Source: Candidatus Intricatilinea gracilis
Lineage (GTDB): Bacteria; Pseudomonadota; Gammaproteobacteria; Burkholderiales; Burkholderiaceae_C
Length of the DNA: 64,000 bases
Direction: 5' to 3'
NCBI GenBank assembly: GCA_016702605.1
Contig: JADJDQ010000002.1
Location: 579,001-643,000 of the forward strand
Position numbers and translations under genes: made by a program. Below the pieces are notes generated by a model. The model did no database searches. It saw nothing but the letters and a program-made list of their open reading frames with translations, and was not told where the DNA came from. Shown piece by piece: positions 10,477-18,627 of the stretch (its first letter is position 1; each line of letters opens with the position of its first letter).

Positions 10477-11160
10477 TCAGCGTTGCACGCTCTGGCGAGC
10501 GCGGTCGACGAAGGCCTGTGCCGCGGCGTCGTCCTTCAGGACACTCTCCACCTTCACCGGCACCTCGACGCCGCGGCGGCAGGCCGGCCGGGCCTTCATG
10601 GCGTCCATCCAGCGTTTCAGGTGATCCAGGCCTTCGATGTTCACGCCCGACCAGCGGTGTGTGCGCACCCAGCACCAGTGGGCGATGTCGGCGATGGAGT
10701 AGTCACCGGCCAGCCACTCGTGCTCGGCCAGGCGGCGGTCGAGCACCTCGAAGAGCCGGCGCGACTCGTTCTGGTAACGGTCGATGGCGGGCTGGATCTT
10801 CTCGGGGAAGTAGCGATGGAACACATTGGCCTGGCCCATCATCGGCCCGACACCACTCATCTGGAACATCAGCCACTGCAGCACCAGCGATCGGCCCTTC
10901 ACATCGCTCGGCATGAGCCGGCCGGTCTTCTCGGCCAGATAGACCAGGATGGCGCCCGACTCGAACACCGCGAAGTTGTCGTTGTCCCGGTCGACGATGG
11001 TCGGTATGCGCCCGTTCGGATTCAGGCGCAGATAGGCCTCGGTCTTTTGTTCACCCGCACTCAGGTCGATGATGTGCACGGTGTAGGGCAGGCCCAGCTC
11101 CTCGAGTGCCACCGAGACTTTCCAGCCATTGGGTGTGGGTGAGGTGTAGAGGTCGATCAT
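10477..11160 (-). CDS. Glutathione S-transferase family protein (YfcG/YghU-like)
   Basis: 227 residues. The N-terminus MIDLYTSPTPNGWKVSVALEE and the motifs LNPNGRIPTIVD and FESGAILVYLAEKTG are typical of Nu-class GSTs such as E. coli YfcG, which act as glutathione-dependent disulfide-bond oxidoreductases. The C-terminal helical domain includes EWLAGDYSIADIAHW. I chose the ATG at 11160 because the family fold begins there. It stands downstream of the NarL-type two-component pair (71 bp after the kinase) and 5 bp before the broken GST, so the two GSTs were probably one operon. It lacks the zeta-class SSCX(W/H)RVRIAL motif of maleylpyruvate isomerases, so it is not a good candidate for the missing gentisate-pathway isomerase. 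Confidence 0.9.
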   Translation of the reverse strand: MIDLYTSPTPNGWKVSVALEELGLPYTVHIIDLSAGEQKTEAYLRLNPNGRIPTIVDRDNDNFAVFESGAILVYLAEKTGRLMPSDVKGRSLVLQWLMFQMSGVGPMMGQANVFHRYFPEKIQPAIDRYQNESRRLFEVLDRRLAEHEWLAGDYSIADIAHWCWVRTHRWSGVNIEGLDHLKRWMDAMKARPACRRGVEVPVKVESVLKDDAAAQAFVDRARQSVQR

Positions 11161-11231
11161 GCAGGTGGCTCCGAGAGGGCTCCGAGTAGGCGCCGTGCGG
11201 CGTGGCCGGCGGATCATGCCACCCGGGCAAC

Positions 11232-13295
11232 TCAGCGTGTCAGGGGCAAACCCAGCACGATGCACGAGCCCAGCGGGCTGCTGCTCAGCGTGAGGCTGGC
11301 ACCCAGCGCCTCGGCGCGGGCCCGCATATTGGCCAGGCCATGGCCACCGTTGCGTTCGACAAGACCGGCACCCTGGCCGGCGCCCTGCCCGTCGTCAAAC
11401 ACACACACGTCCAGGGCATCGGCCTGGCGGCGCAGCGTGATGGTCACCACCTTGGCGCCGCTGTGGCGCACGGCGTTGGTCAGCGCCTCCTGCACCAGGC
11501 GCAGCAGTTGCAGCACGTGCGGCGCATCGAGCCAGGCCAGCTCGGGGATGTCGCCGTCGACCACCCAGTCGAGCCGGATGCCGGCCGCCGCCAGGCGCGG
11601 CGCCATGCGGTAACGCAGATTGCCCAGCACGGCGGCGGGGTCGCGTTCATCACCGGCGAGTGAATCGACCGCCACACGCAGCTCGTCCATGCAGTCCTGC
11701 AAGGTACCGGCCAGCAGCGTGAGATCGGCCTCGGGCGCGCGGGTCTGCTGCAGCGCCGAGAGCAGGTGCAGGCCCAGGCCGTCGTGCAGATCACGCATCA
11801 GGCGCGAGCGCTCTTGCGCTTGTGTCTGGGCGCGTTCGGCCTCGCGCAGGCGGTCGAAGTTGCCTTGCAATTCGGCGCGCTGGTTCTGCACCTCGGTGCT
11901 CAAACGGGTGGCCATGAGGTGGGTGGCGCGCAAGGCGTCGAGGTAGCGCTGCGTCACCAGCCAGCCGATGGCACCGAACAGCGGCAACACGGCATAGGGG
12001 CGCAGGTGATACAGGCCTTGCTGCTGGGTGTCGGTGATCAGCGCCGTGTCGTGCGCCAGCAGCAGCAAATAGACGAAACCCGCCACGGCGATGGCCACCG
12101 GCTCGGTGCGGCGCATCCGCCAGGCGGTGATGGACAGGCGCGCCTGGGTCCACAACGTCATGGCCAGCCCCCAAAGGCTGAGCGGCATGAGGTAACGCCA
12201 GCTCGCCGGGTCGGCCGGCATGGCCAGCATGGCGAGCAGACCACAGGCGACGTAGGCAGCGGCCACACGACCCGGCCAGCGCACAGGCGTTCGACTATCT
12301 GCCACCGTGTCACGCGGCGAGAGTTCTTCGGTATAGCGCCAGGTGAACATCGCGAACGAGGCAATGAACAACACCTCACCACAGGCAAACACCCGACTCC
12401 AGGCCACGTTGCCGAGCAAGGCATGCCAGGGTGGCTCGTGCACCACCAGGTTGAGGTTGCGCAGCCCCCAGATCGACGCCGCCAGCGCGAACCAGCCAAA
12501 CACGGCATTGCCCCGCTCGCGCCACCACAACATCGCCACATACAGACCCAGCATCAGCGACACGACGATGCTGATCTGCAGGCCGGTGACCTGCCAGAAC
12601 AGGCGTTGGTCGTGCGCCGGTTGCAGCGCGTCGGCCGGGCCGAGGTAGATCTCGCTCACACCACAACGCAGCATCGGGTACCCCGCCACCAGCACCAGCA
12701 ATTCGTTGGCGGCCGGCCCGGGCCGCAGCAGCGATGCAGCAATGGCCGACAGGCGCGGCGCATACGCGTAGCGCGACACCGGCTCGCGCATTCGTCCCAC
12801 ACCCCCCAGCGCCACGCCGTTGACCCACAGGCGAAGGTTCATCGAATAGCCCGGCAGATAAACAGCGGTGTCCGGGCTGGTCGGGCCGTCGAACTTCAGC
12901 CGGTACCAGAGGTAGCCGCCGTAGCCGGGTCGTGTGCCGGCCCAGTTGTCGGGCAGACGCAGCGGCTGCCAGCGCGCATCGGCCGCCGGGGTCTGCTCGG
13001 GGTAGCTGGTGCCGGCTTCGAGCACCTCGGCATCGACCAGTCGCTGCACGCCGGGCGCAGCGACCTCGGCCGGTGCAGCGTTCGCCCAGGCCGGTGCAGG
13101 CAGCACAAGCGTCAGCCACAGTGCAAGCAGCGCACACAACCTGGCGAAGCGAACGGCGAGCCGGGCGACAAGGCTGGCGGCGAGGCCACACACGGCGCGC
13201 AGGGCCGGGCCGGATCGTCGTCGTGTCGGAGCCTGCACGTGGGTCGCCACGGCGCCGCGGCACGCCACCACGTCACACCAGCGGCGGTTTGCCAC
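11232..13295 (-). CDS. Sensor histidine kinase, 7TM-DISM type with HisKA_3
   Basis: About 687 residues from a GTG at 13295, which overlaps the end of the regulator gene by 23 bp; later starts are possible. A signal-type hydrophobic segment ends near PAPAWANA. An extracytoplasmic beta-sandwich domain follows (about 65-215, LWYRLKFDGP, LRLWVNGV), like the 7TMR-DISMED2 carbohydrate-binding-like fold. Then come about seven TM helices (about 225-430), a coiled coil, a HisKA_3 domain with RLMRDLHDGLGLHL, and an HATPase domain (NAVRHSG, FDDGQGAG, GHGLANMRARAEAL). It is the NarX/UhpB class partner of the regulator encoded just upstream. The ligand is unknown. Confidence 0.92.
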   Translation of the reverse strand: MANRRWCDVVACRGAVATHVQAPTRRRSGPALRAVCGLAASLVARLAVRFARLCALLALWLTLVLPAPAWANAAPAEVAAPGVQRLVDAEVLEAGTSYPEQTPAADARWQPLRLPDNWAGTRPGYGGYLWYRLKFDGPTSPDTAVYLPGYSMNLRLWVNGVALGGVGRMREPVSRYAYAPRLSAIAASLLRPGPAANELLVLVAGYPMLRCGVSEIYLGPADALQPAHDQRLFWQVTGLQISIVVSLMLGLYVAMLWWRERGNAVFGWFALAASIWGLRNLNLVVHEPPWHALLGNVAWSRVFACGEVLFIASFAMFTWRYTEELSPRDTVADSRTPVRWPGRVAAAYVACGLLAMLAMPADPASWRYLMPLSLWGLAMTLWTQARLSITAWRMRRTEPVAIAVAGFVYLLLLAHDTALITDTQQQGLYHLRPYAVLPLFGAIGWLVTQRYLDALRATHLMATRLSTEVQNQRAELQGNFDRLREAERAQTQAQERSRLMRDLHDGLGLHLLSALQQTRAPEADLTLLAGTLQDCMDELRVAVDSLAGDERDPAAVLGNLRYRMAPRLAAAGIRLDWVVDGDIPELAWLDAPHVLQLLRLVQEALTNAVRHSGAKVVTITLRRQADALDVCVFDDGQGAGQGAGLVERNGGHGLANMRARAEALGASLTLSSSPLGSCIVLGLPLTR

Positions 13296-14055
13296 GCAGG
13301 GCCTGACGCTGGTTGAACTCGTAGACCGCCTCCGATCGCGAATTGACCGACAACTTCAGGTAGATGCTCTTGATGTGCGAGCGCACGGTGTTGGTCGTCA
13401 CGTTCAAGGCGCTGGCCACCTCGGCATAACTGAAGCCCTTGGCGATGCCGGTGATCACCTCGTGCTCACGTTGCGACAGGTCGCCCGGTAGTTCGACGAC
13501 AGGTGCGGCAGGCGCGAAGCCCATGTCCAGCGCCATCAGTCCCGATTCACCTACCGGCAGACGTGTGTCCCGGTGCTGGCGGATCAACAGGCGGGCGATA
13601 CGCGGCGTCATGGGTGAGCCACCCAGGCGCAGATAGGCCAGGTGCTCGCGGATGTTGTCCAGGCTCGAATCCTTGAGCAGGTAGCCGTTGGCACCGGCTT
13701 CGAGTGCGGCCACCACATGGGCCTCGTCGCCGAAGATGGTGATGACGAGGATGTCGCAGTCCGGCCAGCGCGTGGCAGCGGCACGGATCACGTCGGTGCC
13801 CGGCCGATCGGGCAGACCCAGGTCGATGAGCACGATGTCCGGGCGGTGGCCGACCAGCCAGACCAGTGCGTCGGAAGCAGTGCCGAAACACACCACCCGC
13901 ACGGCATCCGGGCCGCTGGACAACAGGCCGGTCAGCCAGTCACGCGTGGCGACGTCGTCTTCGACCAGCAGGATCAGATCGGCGAACCGGGCCGCCTCGG
14001 TCCCGTCAACGGCGGACGTGCTGGACGCGGGAACGGGGGTTTGCGAGGCGAGCAT
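13273..14055 (-). CDS. NarL/FixJ-family response regulator
   Basis: 260 residues from the ATG at 14055; a GTG at 14091 would add 12 residues. The receiver domain spans about 28-145 (LILLVEDDVATRDW, DIVLIDLGLPD, GANGYLLKD). A linker leads to a LuxR-type helix-turn-helix at about 190-250 (LSQREHEVITGIAKGFSYAE, then TVRSHIKSIYLKL). It overlaps the kinase gene by 23 bp, which fits a translationally coupled pair. Targets are unknown; the downstream GST genes are on the same transcript or close to it. Confidence 0.93.
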   Translation of the reverse strand: MLASQTPVPASSTSAVDGTEAARFADLILLVEDDVATRDWLTGLLSSGPDAVRVVCFGTASDALVWLVGHRPDIVLIDLGLPDRPGTDVIRAAATRWPDCDILVITIFGDEAHVVAALEAGANGYLLKDSSLDNIREHLAYLRLGGSPMTPRIARLLIRQHRDTRLPVGESGLMALDMGFAPAAPVVELPGDLSQREHEVITGIAKGFSYAEVASALNVTTNTVRSHIKSIYLKLSVNSRSEAVYEFNQRQALRGKPPLV

Positions 14056-14215
14056 GTCGGGCCAGTGTAGGCAGCGCCGTGAAGTTTTCACTCACATTTT
14101 CATGCGATGCCATGTTTCCCAGCCGGCGCCAACAATCGGTCGACCGAGAGATACCTGGGTGGCCCCGAAAAGCCCGGGTTGAACTTCCTGGTACCTGGCT
14201 CCAATCACTGCACGC

Positions 14216-15268
14216 ATGTTCGACAAATCACCTGCAAGACCACTGTTGTCGCCACTCGAAAGATTTTTCGAGTTGACTGGGTGGTGGATGCCGATGTCCT
14301 GTCTGCTGCTCGCCGCACCTGCGGTCATGGCATGCAATACACCGGCGGAATGCAACGTGAAAGGTCAGTTCCACCGCGCCCAGGCCATGGAACTGTCGCG
14401 CTCGATGACCGTGATCAGGGAGCCTTCACGCTCCTACGACGCCAACAGCGGAGTATCCGGTGCACTCGCCAACAGTTTCAAGCAGTGGGAAGACAGCAAG
14501 AAGGCCGAACAGCGCGCCGCCGACGAACGCGAGCGTGAAGCCGACCGCAGAGCCGTGAATGTCCGCTTCAGCGCCGACGATATCAAGAACGATCAGCGCA
14601 GGATATTGATCATCGGTGCAGAAGATGGCCGCGCCACCAGGCAAAACCAGCTCGGTGTGGCCTTGCTGAACGGCGAACTGGGTTTCACGGCGGACAAGCA
14701 ACGCGGCATCTACTGGTTGCGCAAGGCGGCGGCTCAGGGTGAACCCAACGCGCTGGTCAATCTGGCCGATATCCTGATCAATGGTGAATACGGGGTCACA
14801 CCCGATCCACTCACCGGTCTGCAACTTTATACATTGCTGATGGCTCAGGGCGGTTCGTCGCGCGCCGACCAGGCTGCGTTCATCATGAACAAGGCCTACG
14901 AAATCTACGACAAGACCCCCGATTTCTATCCGCATGCGCTGGAAGCGGCATTGAATGCACAGGCCGTTGATGCGCCGCGATCCGGCGCCGTGATCTTTCA
15001 CTATGTCGTCGATTTCAACGTGACACCGCATGATGACCGCGTGCGCGCCTTGCTCGAATCAGCAGACGCACCAGCCGATATCCAGGCGGCACGCGGCGTG
15101 GCCACTCTGACGGGCACCTTCGGATTGAAACGCGATGTCAAACGTGGCCAGGCGATGTTGCAGCAGTCGGCTGATGCGGGTCATGAGGGCGCCAAACGGT
15201 TTCTGGCCTTGATCACCTGCCTGCGTGCAGCCAAATCGCCAGCCGATCAAGGCAAATGCAGCATGTGA
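14216..15268 (+). CDS. Sel1-repeat exported protein, function unknown
   Basis: About 350 residues (or 326 from an ATG at 14288; neither start has a strong ribosome-binding site). A hydrophobic segment ending MSCLLLAAPAVMAC may be a signal peptide, possibly with a lipobox (VMAC). A charged coiled region follows (KAEQRAADEREREADRR). Sel1/TPR-like repeats come next, for example LGVALLNGELG...RGIYWLRKAAAQGEPNALVNLADILING and later RGQAMLQQSADAGHEGAKRFLALI. Sel1 proteins usually scaffold protein complexes. It begins a run of four small envelope genes with lower GC than their surroundings. No specific function can be assigned. Confidence 0.75.
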   Translation: MFDKSPARPLLSPLERFFELTGWWMPMSCLLLAAPAVMACNTPAECNVKGQFHRAQAMELSRSMTVIREPSRSYDANSGVSGALANSFKQWEDSKKAEQRAADEREREADRRAVNVRFSADDIKNDQRRILIIGAEDGRATRQNQLGVALLNGELGFTADKQRGIYWLRKAAAQGEPNALVNLADILINGEYGVTPDPLTGLQLYTLLMAQGGSSRADQAAFIMNKAYEIYDKTPDFYPHALEAALNAQAVDAPRSGAVIFHYVVDFNVTPHDDRVRALLESADAPADIQAARGVATLTGTFGLKRDVKRGQAMLQQSADAGHEGAKRFLALITCLRAAKSPADQGKCSM

Positions 15269-15351
15269 TGCGGCGTCCGAGTTTCGCCCCGCGCTCCGAG
15301 TTTCTATCCGACCACCTAATTTCGACTCTTCACCCCCTCGACAGGAACATC

Positions 15352-15621
15352 ATGACCAGATCAGCCACCCTTACATTCATCCTGGCGGTGTGTGCAGCAA
15401 GCCTGCTCGGCGGCTGTGCCACCGAGTTCGAACAGGAAATGGAACAGGTCAACATCGCCTCCGAAAAGGTCAAGAAGATGCAGGTCGGCATGAGCACCAA
15501 GGAGAAAGACGCCATGGCCGACGCCTGCCGCAAGGACACCTCCAATCGCACGACAGGACGCGCCTCGCTGAATTCGATGCTGCTCGCCTTTTATGAGTGC
15601 GAGCTGCGTCTGGGCAAGTAG
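15352..15621 (+). CDS. Small lipoprotein, function unknown
   Basis: 89 residues. The start at 15352 (MTRSATLTFILAVC) gives a lipoprotein signal peptide with lipobox LLGGC, so the mature protein begins at Cys about 22. An A/G-rich element (GACAGGAACATC) precedes the ATG. The mature part is a short charged helix-rich domain (EFEQEMEQVNIASEKVKKM) with two further Cys residues that could pair. It is second in the four-gene envelope cluster. No family is recognised. Confidence 0.8.
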   Translation: MTRSATLTFILAVCAASLLGGCATEFEQEMEQVNIASEKVKKMQVGMSTKEKDAMADACRKDTSNRTTGRASLNSMLLAFYECELRLGK

Positions 15622-15631
15622 GAAGTTGTCC

Positions 15632-16525
15632 ATGATGTCGACCTCCAGACGTTCGATCGTGCAGCGTTTGACCGGCGCAGCACTGGCCGGCGCGGCACTG
15701 GCCATGCTCGGCGCCTGCGCCACCGGCAGCGCCACCGACCCGCTCATCGGCCAGGCCGCGGCCACCCTCAAAGGCTGCGAATTCGGTCCACCGGATGCCC
15801 TGCTGGCTGACCTGAAACTGGCCGAGGTGCTGATCCGAGAAAACCAGGCGGTATTCAAGAGCCTGAATGAAGCGGGGTTCTACCAGACGCCCCGTGAAGT
15901 CGCCGTGAAAAGCATGACCGACGAGTTCAACGGTGATGCCAGGCGCGCCACGGCCACCTACGCCTATTACTCAGAACTACCGGTGAACCAGGACAAGCTC
16001 AAGCTGCAGTTTCTTGGCATCACCGAACGACTCGCGCGCATGGAACAGGTGCGACGCAAATCCAACTACGTGGCGCTGGTGCGTGCGCAGGGCAAACTCA
16101 ACGAAGACCTGAAAGTCGCGCAGCGCGCGAATACCGACTTTCTGGAGCGCCAACTCGCCAGCAACGCCAATTTCTACAAGTCGCTGGGCAGCGGCCCGGA
16201 CAGAATCATCACCAAGGACAGCCGCGGCAGTTACCAGACCGAGACCACCTTCAAGGGTCAGGTGCGCGACAACACGATACAAAGCGGCCAGGCCCTCGAG
16301 GACCGGATCACACGAGCACGCCAGGACAACGATCAGGCACGCCTCGAAGCCAACCGGGCACAGCAGCGATTCATGGACGGCAACCCGGGCCTCGACGCAG
16401 TCAAGGATTACATGGCTAGCCAGTCCGATGCCATCACCCTGAAGGCCTGGCCGGAACTCAAACGCACGCTGGGGGAACTCGAACGCATGCTGGCTGCTGC
16501 CGATCCGCAACGCCAAGGCAAATAG
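15632..16525 (+). CDS. Lipoprotein with long coiled-coil region, function unknown
   Basis: 297 residues. The start at 15632 is set by AGGAAG about eight bases upstream and by the signal peptide that follows (RRSIVQRLTGAALAGAALAM) with lipobox LGAC. The mature chain is mostly helical and charged, with long predicted coiled-coil stretches (LARMEQVRRKSNYVALVRA; DRITRARQDNDQARLEANRA). It starts 10 bp after the previous stop, so it is in the same operon. The family is not recognised. A periplasmic or outer-membrane anchored structural role is plausible but unproven. Confidence 0.82.
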   Translation: MMSTSRRSIVQRLTGAALAGAALAMLGACATGSATDPLIGQAAATLKGCEFGPPDALLADLKLAEVLIRENQAVFKSLNEAGFYQTPREVAVKSMTDEFNGDARRATATYAYYSELPVNQDKLKLQFLGITERLARMEQVRRKSNYVALVRAQGKLNEDLKVAQRANTDFLERQLASNANFYKSLGSGPDRIITKDSRGSYQTETTFKGQVRDNTIQSGQALEDRITRARQDNDQARLEANRAQQRFMDGNPGLDAVKDYMASQSDAITLKAWPELKRTLGELERMLAAADPQRQGK

Positions 16526-16613
16526 ACCATCTCACGCCCCGCTTTGCAGTGCGTCCCAGTTGACCCGTCTCCAGACCGATCTCCAGAACCGATCACCATC
16601 AACAGGAAACCCC

Positions 16614-17225
16614 ATGAAAATCTCCCTGCGCGTTGTGCTGACCTCCGCTGCCGCAGCAAGCTGCCTGCTGGGCCTTGCCGGCTGCGGCAATGTCGTCAAG
16701 AATCTGATACCCGCCGGTGACTACGCCAAACTCGACGGATTCCACGACCCGGCCATGGAGAAAGACAGCAGCGTGAGCGACTTCAAGTCGATGCGCACCC
16801 TCGCCGGCGATGTCTGGCAAACCGACGGCGAACTCAATTCCCACGGCCTGGCGAAGATCTATATCCGCACGCCGCAATATGCTTCGTTGCCCGACAAGAA
16901 CGGCTACGGTGGTTATGCGCCGGCGGCCTACGCTGTATCGGTGAGTTCACCCAACGCGAAGAATATCAAGTGGGAAGTCTGGTCGTCCAACAGCCAGGGC
17001 CAGATGCACAGCGCCTTCGGCTCGACCAGCATCAATTTCCAGAAGATCATGGGGCCGTTCACCGCCGGCCAGGTAGTCAATCTCGACTACCTCAAGAGCG
17101 ACAAACCCGACTCCTACGGCTACAACTACCGTGCACGCACGCCGCTGATCGTGGTGTATTCGGCCGCCGACCCAGGCGCCAAGTTCACGCTGGACGTACA
17201 CAAGCCGGTGTTGACCAAACAATAA
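16614..17225 (+). CDS. Lipoprotein, function unknown
   Basis: 203 residues. The ATG at 16614 follows AACAGGAAACCCC. The signal peptide ends in lipobox LAGC. The mature region has a beta-rich look (TDGELNSHGLAKIYIRTPQY, IKWEVWSSNSQGQ, ARTPLIVVYSAADPGAKF), with many Tyr, Gly and Asn residues. It is last in the four-gene envelope cluster, 88 bp after the coiled-coil lipoprotein. No known family is recognised. Confidence 0.82.
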   Translation: MKISLRVVLTSAAAASCLLGLAGCGNVVKNLIPAGDYAKLDGFHDPAMEKDSSVSDFKSMRTLAGDVWQTDGELNSHGLAKIYIRTPQYASLPDKNGYGGYAPAAYAVSVSSPNAKNIKWEVWSSNSQGQMHSAFGSTSINFQKIMGPFTAGQVVNLDYLKSDKPDSYGYNYRARTPLIVVYSAADPGAKFTLDVHKPVLTKQ

Positions 17226-17358
17226 GGCAGGCCACCGAGCCGCGGATGAGCTCAACCGTGGAGGGGATAACACCGTTCGGAGTCGAGCTTGCAGGTAGGT
17301 GCGTGGCGATGTAGCTCGCTTGACTGGATACTCGTGCGCCCGCCGCCCGAGTCCATCC

Positions 17359-18594
17359 ATGCCAACACCGAAACCCATCACCATCGCCCTGGCCGGCCTG
17401 TTGTCGCTGGCCGTGGCCATGGGCATCGGGCGATTTGCCTTCACCCCCCTGCTGCCGATGATGCTGCATGACGCGGTGGTAGACCTGCCCACTGCGAGCT
17501 GGCTGGCCACCGCCAACTACCTGGGCTACTGGCTTGGCGCCATGGGCTGTGCGCTGCAGCCGTGGGTGTGGAAACGCTGGCGCATCACGACACCGCTGGC
17601 GCACACGCTGGCGGTGCGTATCGGTCTGATTGCCACGGTGCTGCTCACGCTGGGTATGGCACTGCAGTCGCCGGCGCTCTGGCCGCTGTGGCGTTTGCTC
17701 GCCGGCATCGCCAGCGCGCTGGTGTTCGTCTACACCTCGGGCTGGTGCCTGGCGCGGCTGACGGCCCTGGGTGCGCCAGCCATGGCCGGCATCATCTTCG
17801 TCGGGCCGGGGCTGGGCATCACGGTGAGTGGCCTGGCGGCCAGCGCCATGGTGGCGGGCGGCTGGCACGCGTCCAGCGGCTGGGCCGTGTTCGGTGTGCT
17901 GGCCATCGTGCTCACCACGATCACCTGGCCCCATCTGCGTGGTGTGGTGAGCGTGCCGGCGCAGCAGCAATCCAGCGCCAGCGGGCAAGGTGGTGCCTCG
18001 ATGGCGCTGTTCACGCTGGCCTATGGCCTGGCGGGCTTCGGCTACATCATCACCGCCACCTTCCTGCCGGTGATCGCACGCCAGGCGCTGCCGGGCTCCT
18101 CGATCTGGCTCGACCTGTTCTGGCCCGTGTTCGGCCTGGGGGTGGCGGCCGGCGCGCTGATCACCGTGCGCCTGCCGGTGCACTGGGACCGGCGCCACCT
18201 GCTGATGGCCTGCTACGCCATGCAGGCGCTGGGCGTGCTGCTCAGTGTGTGGTTGCCCAGCCTCGTCGGCTTCGCGCTGGGCAGCCTGCTGCTGGGCCTG
18301 CCCTTCACCGCCATCACGTTGTTCGCGATGCAGGAGGCACGCCGGCTGCGCCCGCACGGCGCCTCGGCCTTCATCGGCCTGCTCACCGCCGCCTACGGTC
18401 TGGGCCAGATAGCCGGCCCGCCACTGGTGGCGCTGCTGCTGGCGCGCAGCACGACGCCACGCGCCGGCTTTGCCTGGTCGCTCGACATCGCGGCCGGCGC
18501 CCTGCTGGTCGGCGTGGCCATCTATGCCGGGCTGGTACGGCGCCATCCGCTGGCCGAGATGCCCGTCGACGCCGCGGTGGCACGTCTGCGTTGA
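17359..18594 (+). CDS. MFS transporter, YbfB/YjiJ family
   Basis: 411 residues with about 12 TM helices across the whole chain. The N-terminus ITIALAGLLSLAVAMGIGRF with FAFTPLLPMM is characteristic of the YbfB/YjiJ group of major facilitator proteins. I chose the ATG at 17359; the upstream in-frame extension has no transporter character. It sits in the inner membrane and most likely exports or imports small organic molecules; substrates for this family are poorly known. It is convergent with the hybrid kinase 33 bp away. Confidence 0.9.
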   Translation: MPTPKPITIALAGLLSLAVAMGIGRFAFTPLLPMMLHDAVVDLPTASWLATANYLGYWLGAMGCALQPWVWKRWRITTPLAHTLAVRIGLIATVLLTLGMALQSPALWPLWRLLAGIASALVFVYTSGWCLARLTALGAPAMAGIIFVGPGLGITVSGLAASAMVAGGWHASSGWAVFGVLAIVLTTITWPHLRGVVSVPAQQQSSASGQGGASMALFTLAYGLAGFGYIITATFLPVIARQALPGSSIWLDLFWPVFGLGVAAGALITVRLPVHWDRRHLLMACYAMQALGVLLSVWLPSLVGFALGSLLLGLPFTAITLFAMQEARRLRPHGASAFIGLLTAAYGLGQIAGPPLVALLLARSTTPRAGFAWSLDIAAGALLVGVAIYAGLVRRHPLAEMPVDAAVARLR

Positions 18595-18627
18595 GCGGCG
18601 CGAACGGTTGCTCGCTTGTGCAGCAGT

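Noticed and set aside
10477..11160. GST as the missing maleylpyruvate isomerase
   Set aside because: Its N-terminus is Nu-class (YfcG-like) and lacks the zeta-class SSCX(W/H)RVRIAL motif, and it lies 13 kb from the gentisate genes.
11766..13316. 516-codon open frame opposite the 7TM-type kinase
   Set aside because: Low-complexity His/Gln/Arg-rich translation with no domain, fully explained as a shadow of the kinase gene.
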